Source of the DNA: Desulfobulbus alkaliphilus
GTDB taxonomy: Bacteria; Desulfobacterota; Desulfobulbia; Desulfobulbales; Desulfobulbaceae
Reading direction: 5' to 3'
Length of the DNA stretch: 54,776 nt
NCBI RefSeq assembly: GCF_016918545.1
Contig: NZ_JAFFQC010000026.1
Span: 1 to 54,776, forward strand
The position numbers were made by a program, and so were the translations under genes. Below, piece by piece: positions 34,541 to 44,082 of the stretch (position 1 is its first letter; each line of letters begins with the position of its first letter). The notes beneath the pieces are model-generated. The model was given only the letters and a program-made list of their open reading frames with translations. It had not been told where the DNA came from and did not search any database.

Positions 34541-35530
34541 TCAACGACTGCGCTGATACTTGTACACTGCCCGGTTATGATCCTTCAGGTTAGTGGAAAA
34601 AACATGAGTACCGTCATTTCTGGAAACAAAATACAGGGCATTGGATTCAACGGGATTCAGAACAGCCTCCAGAGCGGCCTGCCCAGGATTGCAGATCGGC
34701 CCCGGTGGCAAAGCGGAAATGACATAGGTATTGTACGGTGTCTCCCGCCGGAGGTCCGCCCGGGTCAGGGGGCCGGTGAAATCCACCAGGCCATAACTGA
34801 CGGTTGGATCTGATTGCAGACGCATGCCGCGCTCCAGACGATTATAAAAAACCCGGGCGATCAACGGGCGCTCAGACGCTGTTCCGGTCTCCTTCTCAAC
34901 AATCGAGGCGAGAGTAACCACCTGGTGCCGATTTAATCCCCTGGGATTCTCCGACTCTATCTCGCTCCAGACTCGCTGAAAATTGTTCACCATTGCACGA
35001 ATGAGGATTTCTTCGTCCGTTTCGAGTCGACTCAGGGTATAGGTCTCCGGAAACAGATATCCCTCGAGATGGGGGACATCCAACCCCAACGTCTCAATGA
35101 AGCGGGAGTCCCAGGTGAGTTCAAGAAAACGATCTCTGTCAACCCAACCGTCCCTGGCAAAAATGGAGGCCACCTGTTCGACCGTCATGCCCTCGGGGAT
35201 CGTGATCTGGTGGCGAAGCGTTTCACCTCGACTGAGCATGCGCAGAACTTCAGGAGGAGTCAGGTTTCGGGGGATACGGTACTCCCCCGCCCGAAGACCT
35301 GGCCCGAGCCCGGTCAAGCGCACATAAGCAAGAAAGCGGATATCATTATCGAGGACACCGTTCAATTCGAGAATTCTACCGATGTCTCGCACGCCGGCGC
35401 CTCTGGGAATAAAGACGACGACCTCACCCTCTCCAGAGGCGGTTGAAATCAGGTAGGACCAGAACCAGAAACCAATTCCAAGACCGGCCGAAAGCAAAAC
35501 AACGAACAACGACAGGATCAATGTACGCAT
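34541..35530 (-). CDS. mltG: Endolytic murein transglycosylase MltG
   Basis: Inner-membrane YceG-like enzyme that cuts nascent glycan strands and so sets their length. One N-terminal membrane helix (about 3-25) precedes a LysM-like subdomain (about 35-115) and the catalytic domain. The family motif LASIVEKETG contains the catalytic Glu (about 213), and DPTVSYGL, ETPYNTY and GLPPGPI-like ALPPGPICNPG follow. 329 residues, normal length. ATG 35530 is used; the codon before it is TTG. Copy H follows the stop within seven bases. Confidence 0.95.
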   Translation of the reverse strand: MRTLILSLFVVLLSAGLGIGFWFWSYLISTASGEGEVVVFIPRGAGVRDIGRILELNGVLDNDIRFLAYVRLTGLGPGLRAGEYRIPRNLTPPEVLRMLSRGETLRHQITIPEGMTVEQVASIFARDGWVDRDRFLELTWDSRFIETLGLDVPHLEGYLFPETYTLSRLETDEEILIRAMVNNFQRVWSEIESENPRGLNRHQVVTLASIVEKETGTASERPLIARVFYNRLERGMRLQSDPTVSYGLVDFTGPLTRADLRRETPYNTYVISALPPGPICNPGQAALEAVLNPVESNALYFVSRNDGTHVFSTNLKDHNRAVYKYQRSR

Positions 35531-35871
35531 CAATATACCGGTAACAGATTCCAGACAGCAGAAAATAACCTGTCATCATTGAAGAAAATCAGCTGACCAT
35601 CACAGCGCAACCGGTGTGTTGGCGTGGAATATCGTTTCTCAAACAAAACTCTGGGCCGGCGAAGGGCACCCAGCGCGCGACAGTGCCCAACTCACGAGAT
35701 TCTTTGTCACTAAGGCGACAACCAAACAGGTGTCGCTATCACCGTGAAGATATCGATGCATATCGTCCACTACAACTCGATGTCCCACTGTTCAAGAAAG
35801 AGTGAATACATGCTGATCAACAGAGAAAGCCGGAGGGTAAGGAATCCCTTCGGCCGTTGCTTTTCAAGGTC
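35531..35871. other. Spacer between mltG and lon
   Basis: About 340 bases without a credible gene. It should contain the mltG promoter and the lon terminator (annotated). I see nothing else in it. Confidence 0.4.
35829..35854 (-). terminator. Probable terminator after lon
   Basis: GCCGGAGGG and CCCTTCGGC form a nine-pair stem (one G-T) around an eight-base loop. On the leftward transcript the stem is followed by TTTCTCTG. Confidence 0.5.
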
Positions 35872-38301
35872 TCACTTCGTAATCGGTACCGTGTTTTTTT
35901 TCGCTTTGCGACTCTGCTCGGTGATTTTCCCCAAGGTCAGCTCAATAACCTGATCCATGTGGCTGACCGGAAAAAAGGTGATTTTCTTGCGCAGCTCTTC
36001 TGGAATTTCAACAAGATCTTTTTGATTTTCCTCGGGAATGAGCACCTTGGAAATACCGGCTCGCAAGGCTGCCAGAGCCTTGTCTTTCAATCCACCGATG
36101 GGCAGAACCCGGCCGCGCAGAGTGACTTCACCGGTCATGGCAATACCCCGACGAACCCCTTTACCGCTGATGGCGGAAAAAAGGGCGGTGGTCATCGTTA
36201 TGCCCGCCGAAGGCCCATCTTTTGGGATGGCTCCCGCGGGAACATGAACATGGACATCCACATTGTCAAAATATTCAGGCTCTACTTTCAAATCAGCATA
36301 ACGACTGCGGCAGTAACTGAGAGCAGCCTGAGCTGATTCCTTCATCACCTCTCCCAATTGCCCAGTAAGTAGTAATTTCCCCTTACCAGGCAATACTGAA
36401 GTTTCGATGTGGAGCAACTCACCGCCAACCTCGGTCCAGGCCAGGCCAACAGCCAATCCCGGTTGGGTGCTGGTATCAATTTCAGCCTCAGGGAGATATT
36501 TGGGTGGCCCAAGGTATTTCTCCATGGTTTTTTCTGAAATCACATAGGGTCCTTTGCCGCCCTCCGCGACCTTGCGTGCGATTTTTCGACACACTTTACC
36601 AAGAGCGCGCTCAAGATTTCTTACCCCGGCTTCATGGGTGTATTTCCTGATGATGGCTTCCAGCGTCAGGTCATTGATCCTGATCTGATTGGTTTTAATT
36701 CCGTTTTCACTGATCTGACGGGGCAGGAGATACTTTGTGGCGATCACCATTTTCTCTTCAAGGGTATACCCGGAGAGTTGGATCACCTCCATGCGGTCAA
36801 GCAAGGGACCGGGAATTGTATCGCTTCTGTTGGCGGTGGTGATGAACATGACCTTGGAAAGATCAAAGGGCAGATTCATATAATGATCGGAAAAGGCATT
36901 GTTCTGCTCAGGATCCAAAACCTCGAGCAAGGCAGAGGAGGGATCACCACGATAATCCTCACCGACCTTATCAATCTCATCCATCATGAAGACCGGGTTA
37001 TTGGCACCGACATTCTTCAGCCCCTGGAGGATACGCCCGGGCAGAGCACCTATGTAGGTCCGGCGGTGCCCCCGTATTTCGGCCTCGTCCCGCATGCCCC
37101 CCAGGGAGAGTCGGTAGAACTTGCGCCCCATGGCTTTGGCAATAGCCTGGCCCAGAGAGGTTTTCCCCACACCGGGAGGACCGACAAAACAGATGATAGG
37201 TCCCTTGGTTTTGGTATTGAGCTTACGTACCGCCAGATATTCAAGGATACGCTCCTTGATAGTCTCCAGCCCGTGGTGATCTTCGTCGAGCACCTGGGCA
37301 GCGATCTTGAGGTCAAGCATATCTTTGGAAGATTCGCGCCAGGGCAGATCGAGAAACCAGTCAAGATAGGTGCGGACAATGGTGGCCTCGGAAGCGTCCG
37401 GATGCATCATCTCCAGTCGCTTCAACTGTTTACGCGCCTCTTTCTTGGCATATTTGGGCATCTTTTTCTTGCGCAACTGTTTACGAAGATCATCTATTTC
37501 CTGTGAGTAGCCATCTTCGTCTCCCAGTTCGCGCTTCAATGCCTGGATCTGTTCCCTGATGAAATACTCCCGCTGACTACGCGACATTTCCTCCTTGGCA
37601 TCTGACTGAATCTTGGCTTGGACCGTGGAGACCTCCAGTTCCTTGTGGAGCAGATCAGCGACCAGACGTAAACGTTCATTAGGTTCTATGGTTTCAAGGA
37701 TTTTTTGCGATTCCGATATTTTCAAGCGCAAATTGGATCCAACCAGATCGGCCAATCTCCCCGGCTCCTCAATATTATTGATAATCATCATTAAATCTGA
37801 GGAAAGAATACCGCGCAGCGACATAATCTTTTCCGTCTGCTCTCGCACGGTGCGCATCAGTGCCTCGATTTCCACCGTAATCTCACCGGGTTCGGGTTCT
37901 TCGATCAAATCGACCTCGACCCGATAAAACGGTTTATCTTGAAGAATGGTGCGGATACGAGCCTTGGCGAGCGCCTGAACCAGGACTTTCAGCCGACCGT
38001 CGGGCAGTTTAAGTGTCCGCATGATCATGGACACCATACCCACTCTGTAGAGGTCTTTCTCTTCCGGCTCATCTTTGGTCGGGTCTTTCTGCGTCACCAG
38101 CATTAACAGCTTGTTGTTGCTCAGGCCATCGTTCACAGCGTCAATGGAACCAGACCGACCGACAAACAGCGGAATAATCATATAATTAAAGACGACAACA
38201 TCTCGAACCGCCATCATGGGCAGAGAATCGGGGATTTCCAGATCCTGCGCATGTTCCCCGAAGTCTCCCATGCTGGTCGATAAAGAATCATCAAACTCCA
38301 C
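35872..38301 (-). CDS. lon: ATP-dependent protease La (Lon)
   Basis: Cytoplasmic AAA+ protease degrading misfolded and regulatory proteins. It has an N-terminal substrate domain with LPMMAVRDVVVFNYMIIPL, a coiled-coil region (about 180-290), Walker A GPPGVGKT, Walker B MDEIDK, and the Ser-Lys dyad in PKDGPSAG and GGLKDKALAA. Length 809 residues, typical for LonA. GTG 38301 is preferred: AAGGAGG ends six bases before it. Upstream ATGs keep the same frame, but the Shine-Dalgarno itself would then be translated (Arg-Arg-Lys-Asn). It is divergent from the next gene. Confidence 0.97.
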   Translation of the reverse strand: MEFDDSLSTSMGDFGEHAQDLEIPDSLPMMAVRDVVVFNYMIIPLFVGRSGSIDAVNDGLSNNKLLMLVTQKDPTKDEPEEKDLYRVGMVSMIMRTLKLPDGRLKVLVQALAKARIRTILQDKPFYRVEVDLIEEPEPGEITVEIEALMRTVREQTEKIMSLRGILSSDLMMIINNIEEPGRLADLVGSNLRLKISESQKILETIEPNERLRLVADLLHKELEVSTVQAKIQSDAKEEMSRSQREYFIREQIQALKRELGDEDGYSQEIDDLRKQLRKKKMPKYAKKEARKQLKRLEMMHPDASEATIVRTYLDWFLDLPWRESSKDMLDLKIAAQVLDEDHHGLETIKERILEYLAVRKLNTKTKGPIICFVGPPGVGKTSLGQAIAKAMGRKFYRLSLGGMRDEAEIRGHRRTYIGALPGRILQGLKNVGANNPVFMMDEIDKVGEDYRGDPSSALLEVLDPEQNNAFSDHYMNLPFDLSKVMFITTANRSDTIPGPLLDRMEVIQLSGYTLEEKMVIATKYLLPRQISENGIKTNQIRINDLTLEAIIRKYTHEAGVRNLERALGKVCRKIARKVAEGGKGPYVISEKTMEKYLGPPKYLPEAEIDTSTQPGLAVGLAWTEVGGELLHIETSVLPGKGKLLLTGQLGEVMKESAQAALSYCRSRYADLKVEPEYFDNVDVHVHVPAGAIPKDGPSAGITMTTALFSAISGKGVRRGIAMTGEVTLRGRVLPIGGLKDKALAALRAGISKVLIPEENQKDLVEIPEELRKKITFFPVSHMDQVIELTLGKITEQSRKAKKNTVPITK

Positions 38302-38497
38302 GTTTTTCCTCCTTGAAATGGCCATAAATGCCTCTATTTCCACTGAGCGGTTTCTCGACAGTAAACACAACCCAATCCGAAGTCAAGGCGATGGCAGCCC
38401 CTTGGCGACAAAGAATATTTTCCTTGAATAATTGCCAGCGGCTCAATATAGAAGATCAGTTATTCTTCTCCCTGTCTCCACAGTCCAGGAGCCGCAC

Positions 38498-39298
38498 ATG
38501 CTGACCATGGATTCCTTTTTCGACTTGAGTGACTGCCCGTTTGCAGATCTTTTCAACGGCTGCGTCTACCCGTGGGAACCGTTAAAAAAACTCAAAGATC
38601 ATATGACCCTTTACACGACCCCGGCCTTTCAGCACCTTTGTCTGGCCGACGGTGTTCCCCTGCCCAGTCCGTACATTTTTCTCAACGGCAAATTGCGCAA
38701 CGCCAGAGAATGCATCATCAGTTATGGCGACATCACCAGGGGCGGACTTACTGTCTGGGAAAATGGTCAGATTCTGGAGGGCGCCTCGGTGATCATGGCC
38801 GGAGCGGTTCTGATGGGGAGGAACATCAATATCGGCAAGGGGGTGCTCATCGAATCAGGAGCCCTGATCAAGGCGCCGGCCATCATTGGCGATTATTCTG
38901 AAATCCGGCAGGGAGCCTATCTCCGCGGTCATTGCCTGATCGGTAGACGATGCGTCGTCGGCCACACCACGGAATGCAAGCACTCCATCTTTTTCAATGA
39001 CGCCAAAGCCGGACACTTTGCCTATCTGGGCGATTCGATCCTTGGGAACAACGTCAATCTGGGCGCTGGAACAAAATGTGCCAACCTGCGTTTTCTTCCG
39101 GGCAACGTTGTGGTAAAAACACCTGTCGGCTCTCTGGACAGCGGTCTTCGTAAACTCGGAGCCATCATGGGCGACAATACCCAAACCGGCTGCAATGCCG
39201 TCACCAGTCCCGGAACACTCATGAAGCCTGACTGTATTCTCATGCCCAACACGACCGCAGCCGCCGGACTCTATATGCAGAAAACCGTGATCCGTTGA
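38498..39298 (+). CDS. Left-handed beta-helix sugar-nucleotide acyltransferase-like protein
   Basis: 266 residues. The second half is a left-handed parallel beta-helix of hexapeptide repeats (from about residue 80: INIGKGVLIESGALIKAPAI, then YSEIRQGAYLRGHCLIG and later VNLGAGTKCANL), close to the C-terminal domain of GlmU and to UGPase-like LbH proteins. No nucleotidyltransferase domain is present; the first 75 residues are unrecognised. It may acetylate or bind a sugar phosphate; no specific substrate can be named. ATG 38498 follows AGGAG by six bases. Confidence 0.75.
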   Translation: MLTMDSFFDLSDCPFADLFNGCVYPWEPLKKLKDHMTLYTTPAFQHLCLADGVPLPSPYIFLNGKLRNARECIISYGDITRGGLTVWENGQILEGASVIMAGAVLMGRNINIGKGVLIESGALIKAPAIIGDYSEIRQGAYLRGHCLIGRRCVVGHTTECKHSIFFNDAKAGHFAYLGDSILGNNVNLGAGTKCANLRFLPGNVVVKTPVGSLDSGLRKLGAIMGDNTQTGCNAVTSPGTLMKPDCILMPNTTAAAGLYMQKTVIR

Positions 39299-39434
39299 GA
39301 TCCAGCAGTGTTTTTCATTTGCTGGTGCAAGGATGACGATCTACTCAGCAGCCTGGATTCTGACCATTCACAGGGTACGTGCAAAAGACTCCATGACTTG
39401 GAGGCTCAAACCCTTTTCCAGCGATACATAAACG

Positions 39435-39652
39435 CCTGGATCCGTAAGCGTTCGTCCGTACGTCAGGTTCGTTGTGCATATCTGTTCGATTAAAGCTGAC
39501 TTTATCGGACGGTTACGGGCAATGAAAATGGTGTGCTGCCGAATGCCCCGAAGGGCGGCTGGAGAAAGGTATTGTCAACGATTCCGCTGCAATTATTAGA
39601 TGAGTACAGCAGGATATATCCAGAAGAAGAGTCAAACCGTCACAAATTCAGG
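39435..39652 (+). repeat. 218-bp element, copy I (full length)
   Basis: 218 bases with CCTGGATCCGTAAGCG at the left and CCGTCACAAATTCAGG at the right. The -10 box is TATTAG here. The flanking pentamers AAACG and TCAGA do not match. It lies between two convergent genes. Confidence 0.9.
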
Positions 39653-39737
39653 TCAGAAAAAAATTTCTTTCCCGGACTGGCATTATCAACGGCAATCTGA
39701 TCGCCCGTCTATGAAGTGCTGGTGAGCAAGCCCTTTG

Positions 39738-40037
39738 CTATAACGGCAGTTCACCTTGACCTGCATACTCATACAAAGCAAAAAAAAAGGCGAACAAAAT
39801 GCCTATGGTGAAAAAAATGCGGAACAGCCTGTCCCAGGGCAACCAGACACCGCCGTATGCTCGTCGAAAAATCACAGCGATAATATAGGTGAAGCCTAGT
39901 GCATAGGGAACAGTGAGCATCAACTGATACAGTGTCCCCATAACAGTACTCCCCACCTCATCCCCCACCCGCAGGTGAAAAAGGAGGTAGGCCAGGCCTG
40001 TCAACATCAATGAAATCTTTTCCCGTAACGTACTCAT
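39738..40037 (-). CDS. Small membrane protein, function unknown
   Basis: About 99 residues with two clear hydrophobic helices (VMGTLYQLMLTVPYALGFTY and FFTIGILFAFFFALY) and perhaps a third near the N-terminus. I recognise no family. The likely start ATG abuts the start ATG of the divergent gene: the two share the palindrome CATATG with no bases between them. An internal ATG ten codons later is possible. No strong Shine-Dalgarno is visible for either. Confidence 0.55.
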   Translation of the reverse strand: MSTLREKISLMLTGLAYLLFHLRVGDEVGSTVMGTLYQLMLTVPYALGFTYIIAVIFRRAYGGVWLPWDRLFRIFFTIGILFAFFFALYEYAGQGELPL

Positions 40038-41129
40038 ATGAACACAACCACCGCCTGTATCTTTCCTGAAACATTTCCCGAGGAAGAATTCCTGTTTCCC
40101 CTTGTACAGGTTTTCGAAGTCCTCGTCTACCTGCAACCAGTTGAAAACGGCCCTCATTCAGCGCAAGATACGCCTTTCGTCCAGGAACTTCGCCACAGCA
40201 AAAAGCTCCAGGCATACACGCCACTCCCACTTGGCGACCAACGTGAGCACTTCCTTACCCTGGCAAAAGATATTGCCACGCGAGGTCATGCGTACATCAA
40301 TCAACTCACCATGCTCACCCTGGCAGAAATACATCAGCAGAAATCCGTGGAAAGCAGGCATTCAATCATTACCGCTCTTCTGCACGGCAACGATGATCAC
40401 CAGGAAGACAAGGAGCAAGCCCTCCTCTGGCAGGCCCGCTTGATCCTCAACCTTGCGGAGACATGGGATCAAGAGCAGAGGGCTGTTGAAAAAGGACTGC
40501 AGACCATCGACAGACGGCAAAAGGCTCTTCTGGCCGAACTACGCGAAGAAACAGAAACTCTTTTCTCAGAGGGTACCCAACCCATCGTCCGGGAATTGGA
40601 TGCAACCCTGCGTTATCGTCTCAGGGCCTGGAGTCGCCTGTTTTTCCATCATCCATCCTCCAGGCCACCCGAATTGCTGGTGACCAGGCATGAGGAGGCG
40701 ATGACCAGACTGCAGGACATGTACGAGAAAAATCACGACCGTGCCTCTCAACAGCTTGCTATCCTGGATCTGCCCCTTGCACCCCGGTCGTGGCCCATGG
40801 AGCCAGCGATTCCAGGGCAACTCTACGAGGGCTGCCCGCAATTGCGCTCATTCCTGAGTGCATTGTTGGCAAGCACCCATGAACTGCAAAAACACAACGA
40901 GGCAGTGGCAAAGCACGACAAGCAGAATCTTGAGCAGCAATGGCAACAACAATGTGAAAGGCAGTTTCCCGCCAGGGACTACGGGCGATGTCGGCTTGAA
41001 CTTTCTGTTTTTCCCGGGATCTCTCCCCGATGCCTGTTCATGGAAAGCTTTGCAGGAGAAGCGCCCTCAAAAAAACCTGGAACGCCAGGAGCAGGGCCGA
41101 AAACCATCGTTGGTTTTCTCAGGATATAA
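40038..41129 (+). CDS. Conserved-looking hypothetical protein, 363 residues
   Basis: Soluble, acidic and Gln/Glu-rich, predicted mostly helical, with no signal peptide. A coiled-coil-like stretch rich in E, Q and R runs about 120-205. Codon use matches the neighbouring genes and the frame is long, so it is very probably real, but I do not recognise the family. It starts at the shared CATATG with the divergent membrane protein, suggesting that the two belong together. No Shine-Dalgarno lies before the start. Confidence 0.65.
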   Translation: MNTTTACIFPETFPEEEFLFPLVQVFEVLVYLQPVENGPHSAQDTPFVQELRHSKKLQAYTPLPLGDQREHFLTLAKDIATRGHAYINQLTMLTLAEIHQQKSVESRHSIITALLHGNDDHQEDKEQALLWQARLILNLAETWDQEQRAVEKGLQTIDRRQKALLAELREETETLFSEGTQPIVRELDATLRYRLRAWSRLFFHHPSSRPPELLVTRHEEAMTRLQDMYEKNHDRASQQLAILDLPLAPRSWPMEPAIPGQLYEGCPQLRSFLSALLASTHELQKHNEAVAKHDKQNLEQQWQQQCERQFPARDYGRCRLELSVFPGISPRCLFMESFAGEAPSKKPGTPGAGPKTIVGFLRI

Positions 41130-41318
41130 AAAACATCAGCCCCCTTCTCTCAAACGGTTGGAAAAATGTCTTTATCTCACTTGTCCCGAATAGGTACGGT
41201 CGAGCAAGGATTGCCAGCACCCTTTCCTCATACGGACGCGATTAGCCAAGCTTGAGGGTTCGAGGTTCCAGCGAGTTGCCACGTCTGGATAAATCCGGAA
41301 CACCTGTGCCCGCGGAGC

Positions 41319-41696
41319 CTAGGAAAGCTGGGCAAATCCGCGGTTTCCTCCCCCGCGGTTACGTTCAGGGCCGAGAAAATGCTCCAGCGAAAGGATGTAT
41401 TCCGTCCATTGACGCGGTACCTCATCAATTTCGACCCCGATGTTCTTACTCAAACGGCCAATTTTTTCCCATCGGGGCTTGACCTTGAACTTGAAATACT
41501 TTTCACCCTGAGAAGCGACCACTGTATACGTCGTTGTCCTTGTTCCCAATCGTTTTGGAATCCGCGTCAGACACAGGCCAGCCTGGGAAACATCCCGGAC
41601 CGCCCCCGAGCAGCAACCGATTCCATCAGAAACGTCGTACTGCATACCTTGAATGAAAATTCTTGGATATTTTCGTTTTTCCATGCTGACATCCAT
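41319..41696 (-). CDS. PilZ-domain protein
   Basis: 125 residues, essentially one PilZ domain, a cyclic-di-GMP receptor. The binding motifs are RKYPR (RxxxR-type, near residue 8) and DVSQAG (D/NxSxxG), followed by the SKNIGVEID strand. A C-terminal tail rich in Gly and Arg is unusual. The start is uncertain: ATGs at 41696 and 41684 both precede the motif and the frame opens further upstream. No neighbour explains the output. Confidence 0.78.
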   Translation of the reverse strand: MDVSMEKRKYPRIFIQGMQYDVSDGIGCCSGAVRDVSQAGLCLTRIPKRLGTRTTTYTVVASQGEKYFKFKVKPRWEKIGRLSKNIGVEIDEVPRQWTEYILSLEHFLGPERNRGGGNRGFAQLS

Positions 41697-41813
41697 CGTC
41701 CGCCGGTTGTTCACCGGTTGCCTTTTCCGGTTTGCAGCGAAACACACCTCTACAGCGAAACCTTACCCTCCACCGGGCCTGTGCAATCATAAACACCCCC
41801 TACATCATCAAGC

Positions 41814-42299
41814 TCAGGTGACATTTTCCTCGCACTCTTCACGGTAAGGATTAATGGTCATCACCGGACAGCAGGCGGTCTTGACCACTTTTTCGGCAAC
41901 GCTGCCAAACATGATCCGCTCGAGTCCCTTGTATCCATGCGTTCCCATGATGATCATCTGAATTTTCTTCCGGGCTGCATACTTCAGAATTTCTTCGGCA
42001 ATATCACCGGACACCACCTTGCTGGTCACAGCGGGTACACCGGCTGTTTTCAGCATCTCGCCGTATTCTTCAACAAAGGCTTCCATCTGCTGCTGCGCCG
42101 AGGCAAACAACTCCTCTTCGAGATTGGGCAGATTGACGGGGGGCACAAAAAAACCGCTGTAATCTTCAAAATTCTGCACTACAAAAACCAGATGTAGTTC
42201 CGCCTTGAAAGAACCGGCCACATAGGCGGCTGCCTTGACGATCTTACCGGCATTGTCGGAAAAATCAATAGGGGTAAGAATACTCCTGACTGGCTGCAT
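41814..42299 (-). CDS. Universal stress protein (UspA family)
   Basis: 161 residues of Usp fold. N-terminal ILTPIDFSDNAGKIV and the C-terminal ATP-binding motif GTHGYKGLERIMFGSVAEKV (G-2x-G-9x-G-S) indicate the ATP-binding subclass. AAGGAGG lies seven bases before the ATG. Copy J of the 218-bp element begins 22 bases upstream of the start codon with its promoter-like end facing this gene. Confidence 0.92.
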   Translation of the reverse strand: MQPVRSILTPIDFSDNAGKIVKAAAYVAGSFKAELHLVFVVQNFEDYSGFFVPPVNLPNLEEELFASAQQQMEAFVEEYGEMLKTAGVPAVTSKVVSGDIAEEILKYAARKKIQMIIMGTHGYKGLERIMFGSVAEKVVKTACCPVMTINPYREECEENVT

Positions 42300-42320
42300 A
42301 AATGACCTCCTTGAAGATGG

Positions 42321-42540
42321 CCTGAATCCGTGACGGCTGGACGCTTATCTTGGATATATCTTGCTGTACTCAGATTATAAGTGCAGTAGAATCCCTGACT
42401 ATAAAACCTTCACCAGCCGACCTTCGGGGCGTCCGTCCGCACGCCATCTATATTGCCCGTACCCGTCCGATAAAGTCTCCATTAATCGAAAAGGCACAGA
42501 CAATACAGCTGACGCACGGACGAACGCTCACGGATCCAAG
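42321..42540 (-). repeat. 218-bp element, copy J
   Basis: 220 bases with CCTGAATCCGTGACGG and CTCACGGATCCAAG ends. The flanks GATGG and GATAT share only three bases, so a target duplication is unproven. TATAAT is intact and points to the universal stress gene. Copy K, in the same orientation, starts 210 bases away. Confidence 0.92.
42374..42401 (-). promoter_or_regulatory. Putative outward promoter in copy J, facing the universal stress gene
   Basis: Reading leftward: TAGTCA, 16 bases and TATAAT. It is about 75 bases before the start codon, with the gene's own AAGGAGG in between. Because the element directly abuts the leader, this box could now drive the gene. Confidence 0.4.
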
Positions 42541-42750
42541 GATATGGGGCACCTGAAAATAATTTCCAACAATTTATTTAAAAGATATACCTTTTCCCAA
42601 ATATTGCCAATAGTGATTATGACAGGACGGATGTTTCATTTCTCTCGGGACCGGTAACCGACAAAGCGGTTGACCCGATTGATCAAGGAACCTATATTCA
42701 TTACTGTTGTCTTGGTATCGGACTCAGGCTCACCCGCAACCTCGCGGTAC

Positions 42751-42892
42751 CCTGAATCCGTGACAGCTGGACTCTTTTTTGAATATATCTTACTGTAATC
42801 ACAGTGCAATTGCAGTTGAACTCTTGACAATACCCTTCACCAGCCGCCCTTCGGGGCATTCGTCCGCACGGACGAACGCTCACGGATTCAGG
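42751..42892 (-). repeat. 218-bp element, copy K (internal deletion)
   Basis: 142 bases with both ends intact. About 76 bases of the long hairpin are lost; the junction reads CGTCCGCACGGACGAACG, where the two sides share CGCACG in intact copies, fitting deletion between direct repeats. The -10 box is lost (GTGCAATTG). It ends 27 bases before ahbD. Confidence 0.9.
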
Positions 42893-42919
42893 TCTTTTTT
42901 TACAGGTTATATTAACGTC

Positions 42920-43972
42920 ATGGAATATACGCCAAAATGGATCGCCTGGGAGATAACCCGCCGCTGTAATCTCCATTGTGTCCATTGCCGCTCCTCTTCC
43001 GACCTCGAGGTTGCCGATCATCCCGATTTCTCCTTTGGTGAGGCCAAACGGATACTGGAGGAAATCCGCAGCTACGCCAATCCAGTCATGGTTCTTTCCG
43101 GCGGGGAGCCTTTGCTGCGGCCTGATGTCTTTGATATCGCCGCCCACGGCACCTCCCTTGGATTGCGGATGTGCCTGGCGACCAATGGCTCTTTAGTCAC
43201 GGAAACAACCTGCAAACTCATCAAGGAATCGGGCATTAAAATGGTTTCTCTCAGTCTGGACGGATCAACTGCCGCTGTCCATGACAACTTCCGCAGCCAG
43301 CCCGGAGCCTATGCCGGCGTCATGAACGCCATTCGTCTTTTCAACGAAAACAAGATCGATTTCCTCATCAACTCCTCCTTTACCAAGCGCAATCAGGGTG
43401 AAGCGGCCAGAATATACCCGCTGGTCAAATCCCTGGGGGCTACGGCCTGGTATCTGTTTATGATCGTCCCCACCGGCCGCGGCGAGGAAATCATGGAAGA
43501 ATTAATCCCCGCCGATGAGTACGAAAACATACTCAACTGGCATTACGAGATGGAAAAAGAGGAACACGAACTTCTGGTTCGTCCCACCTGCGCACCTCAG
43601 TATTACCGGATCGTTCTGCAGCGATCCAAACAGGAGGGCGAACGTTTTCGGCGGCGCAGTCTGAAATTCTCCACCGGCGGCTCCAAGGGCTGCCTCGCAG
43701 GCCAGTTGATCTGCTTGATTGATGTTGACGGCAATGTCCTGCCCTGCAGTTATTTCCCCTTGGCCGCCGGTAACATCCGCACCCGGTCATTTCGCGACAT
43801 CTGGGAACAATCCGACCTGTTCCTGAACCTTCGTACTTTTGCCGATTATGGAGGCAGTTGCGGCCGCTGTGAATATGTCAATGTCTGCGGTGGCTGTAGA
43901 GCCCGAGCCTATGCCGTGACCGGTGACTATATGGCGGCCGAGCCTTTCTGCACTTACCAGCCCGGACGCTGA
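42920..43972 (+). CDS. ahbD: Probable AhbD-type radical SAM haem-synthesis enzyme
   Basis: Radical SAM protein of 350 residues. The cluster motif C16-x3-C20-x2-C23 ([12 protein letters not shown]) and the [12 protein letters not shown] motif are present. The C-terminus carries a SPASM-like set of cysteines ([38 protein letters not shown]) for auxiliary [4Fe-4S] clusters. This pattern fits AhbD, which oxidatively decarboxylates Fe-coproporphyrin III to haem b in sulfate reducers and archaea; the related AhbC or another SPASM maturase is possible. hemE follows 110 bases downstream, supporting a tetrapyrrole role. The reading frame runs upstream through copy K, but that part is repeat DNA, so ATG 42920 is chosen. 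No clear Shine-Dalgarno is visible. Confidence 0.75.
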   Translation: MEYTPKWIAWEITRRCNLHCVHCRSSSDLEVADHPDFSFGEAKRILEEIRSYANPVMVLSGGEPLLRPDVFDIAAHGTSLGLRMCLATNGSLVTETTCKLIKESGIKMVSLSLDGSTAAVHDNFRSQPGAYAGVMNAIRLFNENKIDFLINSSFTKRNQGEAARIYPLVKSLGATAWYLFMIVPTGRGEEIMEELIPADEYENILNWHYEMEKEEHELLVRPTCAPQYYRIVLQRSKQEGERFRRRSLKFSTGGSKGCLAGQLICLIDVDGNVLPCSYFPLAAGNIRTRSFRDIWEQSDLFLNLRTFADYGGSCGRCEYVNVCGGCRARAYAVTGDYMAAEPFCTYQPGR

Positions 43973-44082
43973 GGAATGATTCCGCTGACCTCACGGTATC
44001 GGAAGAATACAGCACCGGCCGGAGGCACTGTCACCCGTGCCAGACCAGTCGGATTCCATCCACATTCAACCTGCAAAGAGCG

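Noticed and set aside
35614-35805. 63-codon open frame between mltG and lon
   Set aside because: No recognisable protein features and no ribosome-binding site; ordinary for this length.
42321-42657. Short open frames inside the 218-bp copies (for example those with Phe-Thr-Ser-Arg-Pro)
   Set aside because: The same peptides recur only because the DNA element recurs; they lack ribosome-binding sites and differ by frameshifts among copies, so no coding role is supported.
42779-42919. N-terminal extension of the radical SAM gene into copy K
   Set aside because: The extra 47 residues are translated repeat; the family match starts at ATG 42920.
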